Positions 35,678-45,262 of a stretch of DNA of 64,000 nucleotides are shown here, one piece after another. This stretch comes from Abditibacterium sp. (GTDB taxonomy: Bacteria > Armatimonadota > Abditibacteriia > Abditibacteriales > Abditibacteriaceae): NCBI GenBank assembly GCA_030448265.1, contig JAUJNG010000002.1:1-64000 (forward strand), given 5' to 3'. The stretch's first letter is position 1, and every line of letters begins with the position of its first letter. A program made the position numbers and the translations under genes. Below the pieces are notes generated by a model. That model searched no databases. It was not told the origin of the DNA and worked only from the letters and a program-made list of their open reading frames with translations.

Positions 35678-38389
35678 CTACGAACGCACCTTCTCCCCTT
35701 CGATTTTCACCGTTTCGGTCGCATTGGGCTTCAATAACCGCCGCCGCAGCGCCTCCAGAACGTCCCTGATTTCCTCGTCGCGCAGTTTTTGGCCTTCACC
35801 TTCTCCCTCGTCGGCGCGGCGCGTGACGTAAAACGCATCTTCGGCCTGTCCGCCCCAGGTGGTGACTTTGGCGGTGTGAATATCGAGGCCCAGACCCGCC
35901 ATCGCGCGCGTGACGTGATAGAGCAGGCCAGGCACGTTGTCCGACATCACCGTGATGACGGTGTGTTCATCGCTCAGATCGTTGCGCGCCGAGATGCGCT
36001 GCGGCACCACGCTTTGCGCCACCCGCTTGCCCGACGCCTTAATCGCGTCCTCCACGCTTTGCCCGCCGAGCAGAACTTCGCGCATCAGGGCCGCTAATTT
36101 GGCGGTTTGCGAAGCCGTCAGAGCGCGCCCGCTCGCCACCAGTTGCAGACGGTCGAGCACCACGTCGCGGCCATAAGCGGGCGCGGAATACATCCATTTC
36201 GAGTTCAGTTCCGGCCCGCGCAGCGTGTAAACGTGCGCCGTCAAAATATCGGCGCCCGCCGCGTGAACCACGCCGCAAATTTTCGATAACAGCCCTGGCT
36301 CGGCGTCGTCGTAGGCGACAATTGTCATTTCGGCGAAGTGGCGGCCTTCGAGCGGATAAAAATCCACAATCAGCTTCTCTTCGGGCAGTTGATCGAGGAA
36401 TTTGAGGTGCGTCGCCATCGTCGGGAGCGGCGTGTTGAGGACGTAGGCCGCCGGAAGCGTGTCGGAGAGGCGCTGCAGCGTCGAATCGTCGAGTTCGAGG
36501 TGGCGCAGATTGCGGCGCATCCGTTCGCGCTCCTGCTGCACCAACTGCTCGCGTTTTTCGGTATCGGACAGCACCTGCGCGGTTTCGGCGCGCGTCATGG
36601 CGAGCAGACAGCGTTCGTAAAGCTCGCGCATCGCCTGCAAATCGAGGTTGGAATAGCTTTTTTCGCCCACCGCGCAGGTATCGGCGAGCGAGAGCAGATA
36701 AAGCATCTTCAAATTCGGCACGGTGCGAACCGTGTTCACCACGCGCCGAATCGTGGCGGGCGCGGCCAGATCGCGCAGTCGCGCCTGGCGCGGCATCAGC
36801 AAATGACGCAGCACCAGCAAACGCAGCGTTTCGTTTCGCGCGCTCGAAAGTCCCAGTCGCTCGCCGATTTTTGCGGCCAATCGTTCGCCCGAAACCGCGT
36901 GGTCGGTGTTGGGTTCGATTTTGCCGACATCGTGCAAAAGCGTGGCTAAAACCAGCAGTTCGTGGTCATCGACGCCGCTCCACAGCGCGCGCATTTCGTC
37001 GTCGCTGGCGCGCTGCCACCACAACTCATCCAGCCGCCGCACCGCGTAAATCGAGTGTTCGCCGACGCTCAGTTCGTGCGAGGGATCGGGCGGCGCCAGG
37101 CGCAGCATCGAGGTGAATTCGGGAATAAACGCCTGCAACAGCCCGCGCGAGCGCAGTTCGGTGAGCGCCGCCGCCGCGTTGCCGATGTCGCCGATGAGTT
37201 GAAAAAAAGCGCCCCGCGCGGCGGGATGCTTGCGCGTATCGTCATCGACGTGGGCCATCACTTCGTCGATGGCGCGATCTAAATTGGGGTCGCGCGTGAA
37301 ACCGTATTTGCGCGACAGGGCGAAGGGCACGAGCAGCAGTTCGGGATGGTTTGGGAGGGTGTAGGGATGCGCGGCGTAGAGGCGCTGGCGCGAGGCGGCG
37401 AAATGGCCGTCGAAAGAAAGCGGGCCTTCGAGCAAACGGCCCAGAGCGCGGTCGCAAAAGCGCGCCGCGTTTTCGGCGTGGACGTAATAATCGGCGAGCA
37501 GATTCTGCGCGGCGACGCCGCCCGCGCCGGTGTAGGAAAAAGCGCGCGCGGCGCGGTCTTGATATTCGAGGCGCAGCACATCGGTTTTGCGCCCGCTTTG
37601 CAGATGGAGCCAGACGCGCAGTTTGAGGAAGAATTCGCGCGAATTGACGACATTTTCCGCATCGCTCGCCGTCACGACGCCGCGCGACACCAGTTCTTCG
37701 AGCGGCTTATCGGTTTTGAGCAGCGCCGCCGCGCTCCAGAACGCGAAATGGATGTCGCGCAGCGCGCCCGCGCCGTCTTTGAGGTTCGGCTCGACCGCAT
37801 ACATCGAGAGCGCCACTTTCGCGCCGCGCCCGCGCCGCTCGTCGGCCTTTTCGAGCAGAAACTCCACCGCGTCCCAAGAGCGATACACCTCTTCGCGCAC
37901 CTGCTCCACCAAGCGCTCGCTGCCCGCGATGCAGCGCGCTTCGAGCAGGGCGGCTTTGGATTGGTGATCGAGGCGTTCGATATCGGAAATGGGCCGGTAA
38001 GCGTAGCCGACATCTAATTTGGCGCCGTCAATCAAAACTTCGACGATGAGTTTGAAAGCCTCTTTGATGACGGCATCGAGAAGCGGATTTTCTTCTTCCG
38101 AGGGCACAAAAGCGATGTCGATATCGGAAAACGGGCACAGTTCGGAGCGCCCGTAGCCGCCGATGGCGATCAGAACCAGACCGGCATCGGGTTCGGGCGG
38201 GCCGTTGTGCGCGGCGCGCGCGCTTTCCCAGGCCGCGTGGTAGATGCGCGTCAGGGTTTGGTCGAGCAATTGGGAATGTTCGTCGAGCCAGGGCCGAATC
38301 GGGGCGCGCCACGAGTGGCGTTTCCACAGTCTGGCGCGCCCTGCTTCGAGAAATTCGCGCAGTTCGAGAACAAGAGGAGATGGGGACAT
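35678..38389 (-). CDS. glnD: Bifunctional PII uridylyltransferase/uridylyl-removing enzyme
   Basis: A 903-residue nitrogen-status sensor that uridylylates PII proteins when glutamine is low and removes the groups when it is high. The nucleotidyltransferase motif GGYGRSELCPFSDIDI lies near 76-91, a DUF294-like linker follows, the HD hydrolase domain carries LLHDVGK near 486, and two glutamine-binding ACT domains lie near 685-755 and 812-880. All four modules are complete. The ATG at 38389 is preferred to an upstream extension. No PII (glnB/glnK) or ammonium transporter gene is in the window. The stop codon lies in a repeat remnant. Confidence 0.95.
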   Translation of the reverse strand: MSPSPLVLELREFLEAGRARLWKRHSWRAPIRPWLDEHSQLLDQTLTRIYHAAWESARAAHNGPPEPDAGLVLIAIGGYGRSELCPFSDIDIAFVPSEEENPLLDAVIKEAFKLIVEVLIDGAKLDVGYAYRPISDIERLDHQSKAALLEARCIAGSERLVEQVREEVYRSWDAVEFLLEKADERRGRGAKVALSMYAVEPNLKDGAGALRDIHFAFWSAAALLKTDKPLEELVSRGVVTASDAENVVNSREFFLKLRVWLHLQSGRKTDVLRLEYQDRAARAFSYTGAGGVAAQNLLADYYVHAENAARFCDRALGRLLEGPLSFDGHFAASRQRLYAAHPYTLPNHPELLLVPFALSRKYGFTRDPNLDRAIDEVMAHVDDDTRKHPAARGAFFQLIGDIGNAAAALTELRSRGLLQAFIPEFTSMLRLAPPDPSHELSVGEHSIYAVRRLDELWWQRASDDEMRALWSGVDDHELLVLATLLHDVGKIEPNTDHAVSGERLAAKIGERLGLSSARNETLRLLVLRHLLMPRQARLRDLAAPATIRRVVNTVRTVPNLKMLYLLSLADTCAVGEKSYSNLDLQAMRELYERCLLAMTRAETAQVLSDTEKREQLVQQERERMRRNLRHLELDDSTLQRLSDTLPAAYVLNTPLPTMATHLKFLDQLPEEKLIVDFYPLEGRHFAEMTIVAYDDAEPGLLSKICGVVHAAGADILTAHVYTLRGPELNSKWMYSAPAYGRDVVLDRLQLVASGRALTASQTAKLAALMREVLLGGQSVEDAIKASGKRVAQSVVPQRISARNDLSDEHTVITVMSDNVPGLLYHVTRAMAGLGLDIHTAKVTTWGGQAEDAFYVTRRADEGEGEGQKLRDEEIRDVLEALRRRLLKPNATETVKIEGEKVRS

Positions 38390-38422
38390 GATGGAGAGGT
38401 TAGTGGTTAGAGGCAAACAAAA

Positions 38423-38453
38423 ACGCCCCATTCGCGCAATGCGACGGGGGCGT
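38423..38453 (-). terminator. Terminator on the minus strand after the sulfatase region
   Basis: ACGCCCC (38423-38429) pairs with GGGGGCGT (38446-38453); on the minus strand the stem is followed by TTTTTGTTTG. It lies between the sulfatase and glnD genes and should end the sulfatase transcript. Confidence 0.7.
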
Positions 38454-38470
38454 CTGGGGAGCAGGGCGAA

Positions 38471-38618
38471 GTGGGAGTTTGACCCCCTCTCCCTTCGGGA
38501 GAGGGACGGGGTGAGGGAAAAAGCCCCAGTTTCCTCAACTTTTTAAGAATGTTGAGAGCAATCCAGTTTCTCCCTCACCCCGTCCCTCCCCCAAAGGGAG
38601 AGGGCGTCAAACTCTCAC
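38471..38618. repeat. Inverted repeat, family A copy 3
   Basis: GTGGGAGTTTGACCCCCTCT pairs with the complement ending GTCAAACTCTCAC. Its loop (GTTTCCTCAACTTTTTAAGA and on) is clearly related to the loop of copy 4 at 40089-40254. Confidence 0.9.
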
Positions 38619-38652
38619 TTCGTTCTGCTACCGCACTACAATGCAGGGCGCT

Positions 38653-40071
38653 TTAGCGCCCATAACCGGCGTTGCGATAGTCGGCGCCCTCGTCTGGAGC
38701 GCCCTGCTCGCCGCTTCCATATCCCAGTTCGGCGCGGCGGCGGCGAAACTCGCCCAGCACTTCGGCATAGTCTGGGTCGCCGAGGAAGCAGACACGTTCG
38801 CAAGGGTCGCGCCTGAGATCGAAAAGCACTTCGGGCATCGCGGGGCCGTAGCTCTGATATTTGAGATGATCCCACTTGATCATCAGGTTATGCGCGCCGA
38901 ATTGACTGATGGTTTCGTTGCGCCATTTGCGGCGCCACTCGCGCGAATCGCCCTGCATCAACGGCACCAGGGAGCGGCTGTCGAGGCCGCGCGGGGTTTC
39001 GGGCAGGGGAATTTCGGCCAGATCGCACAGCGTGGCGAAGAGGTCACACAGGTTGACGTTCTCTTCCACGACGCGCGGCGCGAAACGGCGCGGCCAGCGA
39101 ATGATGAGCGGCACGCGCGCCGAAGCCTCGAAAAACTTCTGCTTTTCCCACACGCCGTGCTCGCCCAGCATCTCGCCGTGATCGCTGGTGTAGATGATGA
39201 TCCAATCGTCCAAATCCTGCCCGACGGCGCGCAGCGCGTCCAAAACCGTGCCGCAATGCGTGTCGAGATGGTCGATCATGCCGTAATAAGCGGCGGTGGC
39301 GCGGCGGATTTCGCGCGGCGTCGTGCCCCCGCCCACTTCCACCTGGCGCTGGCCCAGAAACGGGTGATCGAAGACCGGCTCGCTCTCGAAAGGCTGCACG
39401 CGGTTGAAGTAGAAGTTCAAACGGTCGCGGGTGGAAACGTAGGGATAATGCGGCTGGAGATAACTCGCTTTGAGCAGCACGGGCCGCTGCGGAGTGGCGC
39501 GGTCGTAGGTGAAATCCACGAAAAAGTCTTCGATGAAATCGCACGCGGCCTGGGTGACGCGATTGTCGAAGCGTTGATTGCGGCTGTCATCGTCGGGTCG
39601 GGCACGGTGAATTTCCATATCGTCGGGCCACTTCCAACGCGGATTGTCGAGGCGGTAACGCGCAAATTCCGCTTCGTTGCGATGGGGAATGAACGCCTCG
39701 TTGACGAACATATCGGCGGCGAAGCGCTGCGTCCAGCCCTGCATCTGGTCGCGTCCGACGTGATGCAATTTGCCACAGCACACCGTGGCATATGCCCACT
39801 GACTAAAGCGCTGGGCGAAAGTCGGGTGATGGGGCGGCAAATCCTGCCCGAAGTGACGGCAGCCGCAGGTTTTGGGCAACTGCCCCGCCATCATCGCCTG
39901 GCGACCAGGGATGCAGATCGGCGAAGGCGTGTAAGCGTTGCGAAACACGACGCCGGTGCGGGCCAGTTCATCCAAAACCGGAGTGCGAATCACGGTGTTG
40001 CCCTCATATCCGGTCACATCGGGGCGGTGCTCGTCGCTCATCAAAAAAAGGATGTTGGGGCGTGTGATCAT
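38653..40071 (-). CDS. Sulfatase (formylglycine-dependent type)
   Basis: A 472-residue enzyme of the arylsulfatase/alkaline-phosphatase-like superfamily. The maturation motif CIPGR (Cys53 to Arg57) follows the CxPxR pattern in which Cys is oxidised to formylglycine by a generating enzyme or anSME. The calcium-site N terminus PNILFLMSDEHRPD and the YTSDHGEMLGEHGVWEKQ block near 300 are also complete. No signal peptide is present, so unless missing the natural leader, it acts in the cytoplasm on internalised sulfated sugars, or is exported with a partner. Relatives cleave choline sulfate or glycan sulfates. It is one of several features linking the region to glycan breakdown. Confidence 0.9.
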   Translation of the reverse strand: MITRPNILFLMSDEHRPDVTGYEGNTVIRTPVLDELARTGVVFRNAYTPSPICIPGRQAMMAGQLPKTCGCRHFGQDLPPHHPTFAQRFSQWAYATVCCGKLHHVGRDQMQGWTQRFAADMFVNEAFIPHRNEAEFARYRLDNPRWKWPDDMEIHRARPDDDSRNQRFDNRVTQAACDFIEDFFVDFTYDRATPQRPVLLKASYLQPHYPYVSTRDRLNFYFNRVQPFESEPVFDHPFLGQRQVEVGGGTTPREIRRATAAYYGMIDHLDTHCGTVLDALRAVGQDLDDWIIIYTSDHGEMLGEHGVWEKQKFFEASARVPLIIRWPRRFAPRVVEENVNLCDLFATLCDLAEIPLPETPRGLDSRSLVPLMQGDSREWRRKWRNETISQFGAHNLMIKWDHLKYQSYGPAMPEVLFDLRRDPCERVCFLGDPDYAEVLGEFRRRRAELGYGSGEQGAPDEGADYRNAGYGR

Positions 40072-40088
40072 GGCAGGACGCGGTGGGC

Positions 40089-40254
40089 GTTTGACCCCCT
40101 CTCCCGAAGGGAGAGTCGGGTGCCCTCTGGGCGACGGGGGAGGGAAAAAGTCGGAGTTTCGTCAACTCTTTGTGAATGATGGGAGCGGTTAATTTTCTCC
40201 CTCACCCGTCGCCCAGAGGGCACCCGACTCTCCCTTCGGGAGAGGGGGTCAAAC
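40089..40254. repeat. Inverted repeat, family A copy 4
   Basis: GTTTGACCCCCTCTCCCGAA pairs with the complement ending GGGGGTCAAAC; the arms also hold GGGTGCCCTCTGGGCGACGG, shared with family C and copy 1. It lies between the sulfatase and the second cupredoxin. Confidence 0.9.
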
Positions 40255-40269
40255 TCCGGTTGCGTCCTG

Positions 40270-40620
40270 CTACCTCACCACTATCGAGCCTTTCATGTGG
40301 TTCATGCCGCACGCAAACGTGAGCGGGCCGCTCTTCTTGGGCGTGTAAACGACGGTCGCGCGCTCGCCGACTTTGAGGGTTTTCTTCCATTTCGCGGCGG
40401 GCACCATGACTTCGTTGCCACAACCCGCGTTGCTTTGGAGGAAAAAAGTGAGCGCGACCGGTTTTCCGGCCTGAACAACCCGTTTCGAAGCGCTGTAGCC
40501 TTGCGGCAGCGTCACGGTGATTTTTTGCGCGTTGGCGGGGATTTTGGGAGCGGCCATCGAAGCGGCGCCGAAAAGGGCGCTCGCAGCGAGCGCGGAGAGA
40601 ATTGGGGAAGTGGTTTTCAT
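40270..40620 (-). CDS. Secreted cupredoxin-like protein
   Basis: A 116-residue periplasmic protein. A signal peptide (SPILSALAASALFGAASMAAP) is followed by one cupredoxin domain with possible ligands in NAGCGNEV and FACGMNHMKG; the second cluster provides Cys, Met and His. It is a shorter, secreted cousin of the membrane-bound protein at 212-589, with the same order of ligands and the closing G-x-I/L-VV strand. It precedes a P1B-4 ATPase by a 111-base repeat on the same strand. A metal-binding or sensing role in the periplasm is inferred. Confidence 0.82.
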   Translation of the reverse strand: MKTTSPILSALAASALFGAASMAAPKIPANAQKITVTLPQGYSASKRVVQAGKPVALTFFLQSNAGCGNEVMVPAAKWKKTLKVGERATVVYTPKKSGPLTFACGMNHMKGSIVVR

Positions 40621-40630
40621 AGTTTTATGG

Positions 40631-40742
40631 GCAGCGAATAAATTCGCCGCAAAGGAAAGCGAAGTCCGCCTGCGCGGACTAATGCGGGTTCCTCAACATG
40701 CGAAGGCAGGTTTCGTTTCCTTGCGGCGAATTTATTCGCTGC
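40631..40742. repeat. Branched inverted repeat, family B copy 2
   Basis: Arms start GCAGCGAATAAATTCGCCGC and the interior AGTCCGCCTGCGCGGACTAA and TGCGAAGGCAGGTTTCG matches copy 1 in the same order. The outer-stem changes between the copies are largely paired. The right arm supplies the last three codons and the TAA of the ATPase gene. Confidence 0.9.
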
Positions 40743-43140
40743 CAAAGCGAAAACGGAGCAGTCGCAGCGCGTTGAGACACACCAGAATCGTCGAGCCTTC
40801 GTGAAAGGCAACCGCCACGCCGAGGCGGGCGAAACCGAACAGTGTCGAGGGCACCAAGACGGCGATGACGCCCAGAGAGAGCCACAAATTTTGCCGCACG
40901 ATAGCGCGCGACTGCCGCGACAGCGCGACGGCGAAGGGCAAACGGCTCAGGTCGTCGCCCATGAGGGCGACATCGGCGGTTTCGAGCGCGACATCACTTC
41001 CACCCGCGCCCATCGCAATCCCCACTGTTGCCGCCGCGAGCGCGGGCGCGTCGTTCACACCATCGCCCACCATCGCGACGGCGCCGTTTTGTTCCATCAA
41101 CTCGCGCACGGTCGCGACTTTGTGTTCGGGCAGCAAATCGGCGCGAAAATCCGACACACCCGCACTTTCCGCCATTTTCGCGGCGACGCGCGTGTTGTCG
41201 CCGGTGAGCATCACCAGATTTTTCGCTCCCAGTTCGCGCAGTTGGCGCAGCGCGGCGGGCGTTTGCTCGCGCATCGGGTCGGCGAGCGCGATGACACCCA
41301 GAATCTGCGAATCGACGCCCACAATCATCGTCGGCTGGCCCATTTCGCTCGCTCTATCGATTTCTTCCGCAATGGCGGCGGGAATTTCGATTCCCGCGTC
41401 TTCAAAGAGCCGCGCGTTGCCCCCTCGCACGATTTGGCCCCCGATTTCGCCGCTCACGCCGCGCCCAGGCCAGTTTTGTTCGTTGGAGGCGGGACAAAAC
41501 GCGATGTGGAGTTCCTGCGCGCGCCGCGTCATGGCGTTGGCGAGCGGGTGCGACGAATGCGCTTCCAGACTCGCGGCGAGGCGCAAAATTTCGTTTTCGT
41601 CGCCGGAAAGCGCGAAAATGGAAGCGATTTCGGGCCGTCCGCGCGTGAGCGTGCCGGTTTTATCGAAGGCGAAGGCGCGCACGTTCCCCAGATTTTCGAG
41701 GTGAACGCCGCCTTTAATCAAAACCCCGCCGCGCGCCGCGCGCGCGATGCCCGCCAGCACCGCCGCCGGAGTCGCCAGAGCCAGAGCGCACGGCGAGGCG
41801 GCCACAAGAGTTGAAATGGCGCGCAAAAACGCGACTTCCCAGCTTAAAATTCCCAGCATCGGCGGCACAATCGCCGCCAGAACCACAATGCCCAGCACGG
41901 TGGGCACAAAAATCCGTTCAAAACGTTCGGCGAAGGTTTGCGAGGCCGCTTTCTGACTCTGGGCTTCCTCGACCATCTGAACCACACGCGCTAATGTCGT
42001 GTCATGCGAAAGCCGCGTCACTTCGACTTCGAGCGCGCCCTGCCCGTTGAGCGAACCGGCGAAAACGCCTTCGCCCACCGTTTTTTCGACCGGCACGCTT
42101 TCGCCCGTAATATTGCTTTGATCGAGCGATGACGCGCCGCTTCGGATGAGGCCGTCAACCGCCACGCGGTCGCCGCTTCGCACGATAGCCAGGTCGCCAA
42201 CGCGCAATTCTTCGACGGGAATTTCAATTTCTCCCCCGTCGCGCCGCACCCGCGCGATTTTGGGCGAGAGATTTCCCAGCGCGGCGATGGCGCCGCGCGC
42301 GCGGTCGAGCGCGTAGCCCTCGAGCGCATGGCCCAGCGAAAACAGAAAGAGCAGAAAAGCGCCTTCGGCCCAGTTGCCCAGAATCGCCGCGCCAACCGCG
42401 CCCGCCAGCATCAAAAATTCGACATCGAAACGGCCCGAAAGAATGGTTGGAATGGCATGGCGCGCCAGGTCGTAGCCGCCCGCAACGTAAGCCAGAAGAT
42501 AAAACGCCAGAGCAACTGAAGATGGCAGGCCGAAAAACTGCTCGCCGAAAAACCCCAGCGCCAGAAACGTGCCCGACGAAAGCGAAATCGCCAGTTGGAG
42601 ATGGCTCGCAAGCCAGTTTTTTCCTTTGTGCGCGGCGTGCGAATGAGCGTGAGAATGCGGGTGTTCCTCTTCCAGAGGCACGCGATAGCCCAATCGTGTC
42701 ACGGCGTGGGCGATGGCGGCAGGCGTGGTCTGGCTCGAATCGAATTCGACCTTCATTTTGGCGCTCGTGTAGTTGACCGCGACGTGAGTCACGCCCGCAA
42801 CTTTGCCCACCACGTGTTCGACCGACGCGGCGCACGAGGCGCAGTCCATGCCGCGCACCGGCAGCGTTTGGTGATGGAAACGCCGCGTGATCTGGGCGCC
42901 TTCCTCGCGCGCCAGGCGCTCCAACTTTTCGAGCGGCACCAGATTGGGATCGTAATGCAGACACAAAAGCGGTTTCGCGCCACTCTGGTCGAGATGGGCG
43001 CCCGCGATGCCGTTTTGGGCGCGCAGTCGCTCTTCGAGGCGCCCGATGCAGCCGTCGTCGGGCGAATCGACGCCTGGCAGAACAAGGGGAATTTCGAGTT
43101 GGAGAGTTTTCTGACCGCGCGCGACCAAATGAGTGGACAT
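40732..43140 (-). CDS. P1B-4-type heavy-metal ATPase with N-terminal metal-binding domain
   Basis: An 802-residue metal pump different from the CopA at 589-2931. The transmembrane motif is AASPCALA (SPC) near 448, and the last helices contain HEGST near 778; both are signatures of the P1B-4 group, whose members export Co, Fe, Zn or Ni. The N terminus has an extra ferredoxin-like region, then a metal-binding domain with GMDCASC near 97-103, and a His-rich stretch (HPHSHAHSHAAH near 160). DKTGT and GDGVNDAPA are complete. The ATG at 43140 is preferred. The last three codons and the TAA are within an inverted repeat. It does not look like a copper pump. Confidence 0.92.
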   Translation of the reverse strand: MSTHLVARGQKTLQLEIPLVLPGVDSPDDGCIGRLEERLRAQNGIAGAHLDQSGAKPLLCLHYDPNLVPLEKLERLAREEGAQITRRFHHQTLPVRGMDCASCAASVEHVVGKVAGVTHVAVNYTSAKMKVEFDSSQTTPAAIAHAVTRLGYRVPLEEEHPHSHAHSHAAHKGKNWLASHLQLAISLSSGTFLALGFFGEQFFGLPSSVALAFYLLAYVAGGYDLARHAIPTILSGRFDVEFLMLAGAVGAAILGNWAEGAFLLFLFSLGHALEGYALDRARGAIAALGNLSPKIARVRRDGGEIEIPVEELRVGDLAIVRSGDRVAVDGLIRSGASSLDQSNITGESVPVEKTVGEGVFAGSLNGQGALEVEVTRLSHDTTLARVVQMVEEAQSQKAASQTFAERFERIFVPTVLGIVVLAAIVPPMLGILSWEVAFLRAISTLVAASPCALALATPAAVLAGIARAARGGVLIKGGVHLENLGNVRAFAFDKTGTLTRGRPEIASIFALSGDENEILRLAASLEAHSSHPLANAMTRRAQELHIAFCPASNEQNWPGRGVSGEIGGQIVRGGNARLFEDAGIEIPAAIAEEIDRASEMGQPTMIVGVDSQILGVIALADPMREQTPAALRQLRELGAKNLVMLTGDNTRVAAKMAESAGVSDFRADLLPEHKVATVRELMEQNGAVAMVGDGVNDAPALAAATVGIAMGAGGSDVALETADVALMGDDLSRLPFAVALSRQSRAIVRQNLWLSLGVIAVLVPSTLFGFARLGVAVAFHEGSTILVCLNALRLLRFRFGSE

Positions 43141-43355
43141 GAGCCAAAAGGGACGCTGAACAGACGCGGCGAATCCCAAAAAACAAAACCGGCTTTTTAC
43201 CGAAATGCCGCAAAAGTGGGAGGATAGCGAGGATTTGGTGCAAACTATTCGCGACTCCGTTTCAGAAAGTGAAACTGGCGCGCGCTGTCGAATCGCACCG
43301 CAATTGAATTTTAAAACCCCAGGTTCGCGTTTGAAACCGCCAATCGAGAAATCTC

Positions 43356-45236
43356 ATGAAAACAACAGCTCAATTAAGCCGCGAAAACCGCGAATTCGAA
43401 GTCTGCGTCATCGGCGGCGGCATGGCGGGACTGTGCGCGGCCATCGCCAGCGCACGGCGCGGCGCGCAGACCGTTTTGGTTCACGACCGGCCCGTTCTGG
43501 GCGGCAACGCCTCGTCCGAGGTGCGGATGTGGATTTGCGGCGCGGGCGGCAAACACAACAAAGAAACCGGCATTCTGGAAGAAATTCAACTCGAAAACGG
43601 CTGGCGCAACGCGAGTCTCAACTATTCGATGTGGGACAGCGTGTTGTGGGGCAAAGCCGCGTTTCAGCCCAATTTGACGCTGGTTTTGGGCGCCGCCGTG
43701 TTGGACGCCGAAAGCGACGGCAACCGCATCGTGAGCGTGACGGCCTATCAAAGCGCCTCGCAAACCTTTCACACTCTGGCGGCCAAAACCTTCGTTGATT
43801 GTTCGGGCGATTCGATTTTAGCGGCGCTCACGCCCGCCAGATGGCGTCAGGGCCGCGAAGCGCGGGGCGAGTTCGATGAGGATATTCAGCCTGCAACTTC
43901 CGACCACAAAACGATGGGCAACACGCTGCTCATCCAGATGCGCCTCACCGACGAAGCGCAGCCCTACACGCCGCCGGAATGGGCCTACAAATTCACCAAA
44001 CCCGAAGATTTGCCGCACCGGATGCACGGCGTCAAGGCCCACAATTTCTGGTGGATCGAAGTCGGCGGCTTCCAGGACACCATCGCCGACGCCGAAAGCA
44101 TCCGCGACGAACTGATGAAAATTACTTACGGCGTGTGGGATTACATCAAAAACTACGCGCCGGAGAAGAAAGACGCCGAAAACTGGGCCATCGAGTGGAT
44201 CGGGAGTCTGCCAGGCAAGCGCGAAAATCGGCGCTACGAGGGCGACCACATTCTGAATCAAAACGACGTGCGCGACGGCGGCAAATTCGACGACATCATC
44301 GCCTACGGCGGCTGGAGCATGGACGACCACCATCCGGCGGGCCTTTATTACCCAGGAAAACCGACGATTTATCATCCCGCGCCGTCGCCCTATGGGATTC
44401 CCTATCGCTCGCTCTATTCGCAGAACATGGAGAATTTGCTCTTCGCGGGCCGCAATATCTCGGTCACGCACGCCGCGCTCTCTTCGACGCGCGTGATGGC
44501 GACCTGCGCGATTTTGGGTCAGGCCGCCGGAACCGCCGCCGCGCTTTGCACCCAACACAACTGCGCCCCGCGCGCGCTTTCGAGCGGCGACAGGCTGCGC
44601 GGGTTGCAAAACGCGCTCATGGACGACGACTGCTGGCTGCCAGGGCTGTCGCGCCCCATTTCCGACTTCGCCCAGAGCGCCCAACTCTGCGGCGCGGGCG
44701 ATGCGGGCGCGTTAATCGACGGCCTCGACCGCGACCGCGCAAATGAAAATCACGCCTGGGAAGCGCCGCTCGGCAGCGCGGTCGAATACCGGTGGAACGA
44801 GCCGGTCAACATCGCGGGCGCGCGTCTGGTCTTCGATTCCAACCTTTCCAACTCCAAAGTGATGCCCTGCTCTTATCCGCAAAAAGGCGGCGCGCACCGC
44901 GTTCCGGCTTCGCTGGTGAAGGCTTTCCGCCTCGAAACCTGCGACAAAAACGGCGTGTGGAGCCTGGCGTTTCGCGCCGAGGGCAATCGCCAGCGCCTGG
45001 TGAAAGTGCCGCTTCAAAATGCGGTGTGCGGCTTGCGTTTGGTGCCCGAAGCGACGTGGGGAGCGCAGGGCGCGCGCGTTTTCGCTTTCGAGCCGGTGCC
45101 CGAACTGCGCGCCGCGATTCCCGCCGCGCCGCAAGGCCCGCATTGGAGTGAAGTGGTGGCGCGCCTGGATCAGAACGAGCTGGCGGCGCCGGAAAACGGC
45201 AAGGAAACTGGCGTCGAACCGATTTTCGCGGCGTGA
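43356..45236 (+). CDS. FAD-dependent oxidoreductase
   Basis: A 626-residue flavoprotein of the FAD_oxidored (PF12831-like) family. A dinucleotide-binding GGGMAGLCAAIASARRG lies near 18-35, the GGNASSEVR motif near 52 fixes the flavin side, and FVDCSGDSILAA and LLFAGRNISVTHAALSSTRV complete the FAD site. The C-terminal 150 residues form a beta-rich extension, which may be a carbohydrate-binding or discoidin-like module. No signal peptide is seen. Such enzymes are common in glycan-use loci, but the substrate is unknown. The start follows a GAGAAATC stretch and an ATG; the gap before it (43141-43355) has no clear element. Confidence 0.85.
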   Translation: MKTTAQLSRENREFEVCVIGGGMAGLCAAIASARRGAQTVLVHDRPVLGGNASSEVRMWICGAGGKHNKETGILEEIQLENGWRNASLNYSMWDSVLWGKAAFQPNLTLVLGAAVLDAESDGNRIVSVTAYQSASQTFHTLAAKTFVDCSGDSILAALTPARWRQGREARGEFDEDIQPATSDHKTMGNTLLIQMRLTDEAQPYTPPEWAYKFTKPEDLPHRMHGVKAHNFWWIEVGGFQDTIADAESIRDELMKITYGVWDYIKNYAPEKKDAENWAIEWIGSLPGKRENRRYEGDHILNQNDVRDGGKFDDIIAYGGWSMDDHHPAGLYYPGKPTIYHPAPSPYGIPYRSLYSQNMENLLFAGRNISVTHAALSSTRVMATCAILGQAAGTAAALCTQHNCAPRALSSGDRLRGLQNALMDDDCWLPGLSRPISDFAQSAQLCGAGDAGALIDGLDRDRANENHAWEAPLGSAVEYRWNEPVNIAGARLVFDSNLSNSKVMPCSYPQKGGAHRVPASLVKAFRLETCDKNGVWSLAFRAEGNRQRLVKVPLQNAVCGLRLVPEATWGAQGARVFAFEPVPELRAAIPAAPQGPHWSEVVARLDQNELAAPENGKETGVEPIFAA

Positions 45237-45262
45237 AGAGCTATCAGGACAACGGTTAAACT

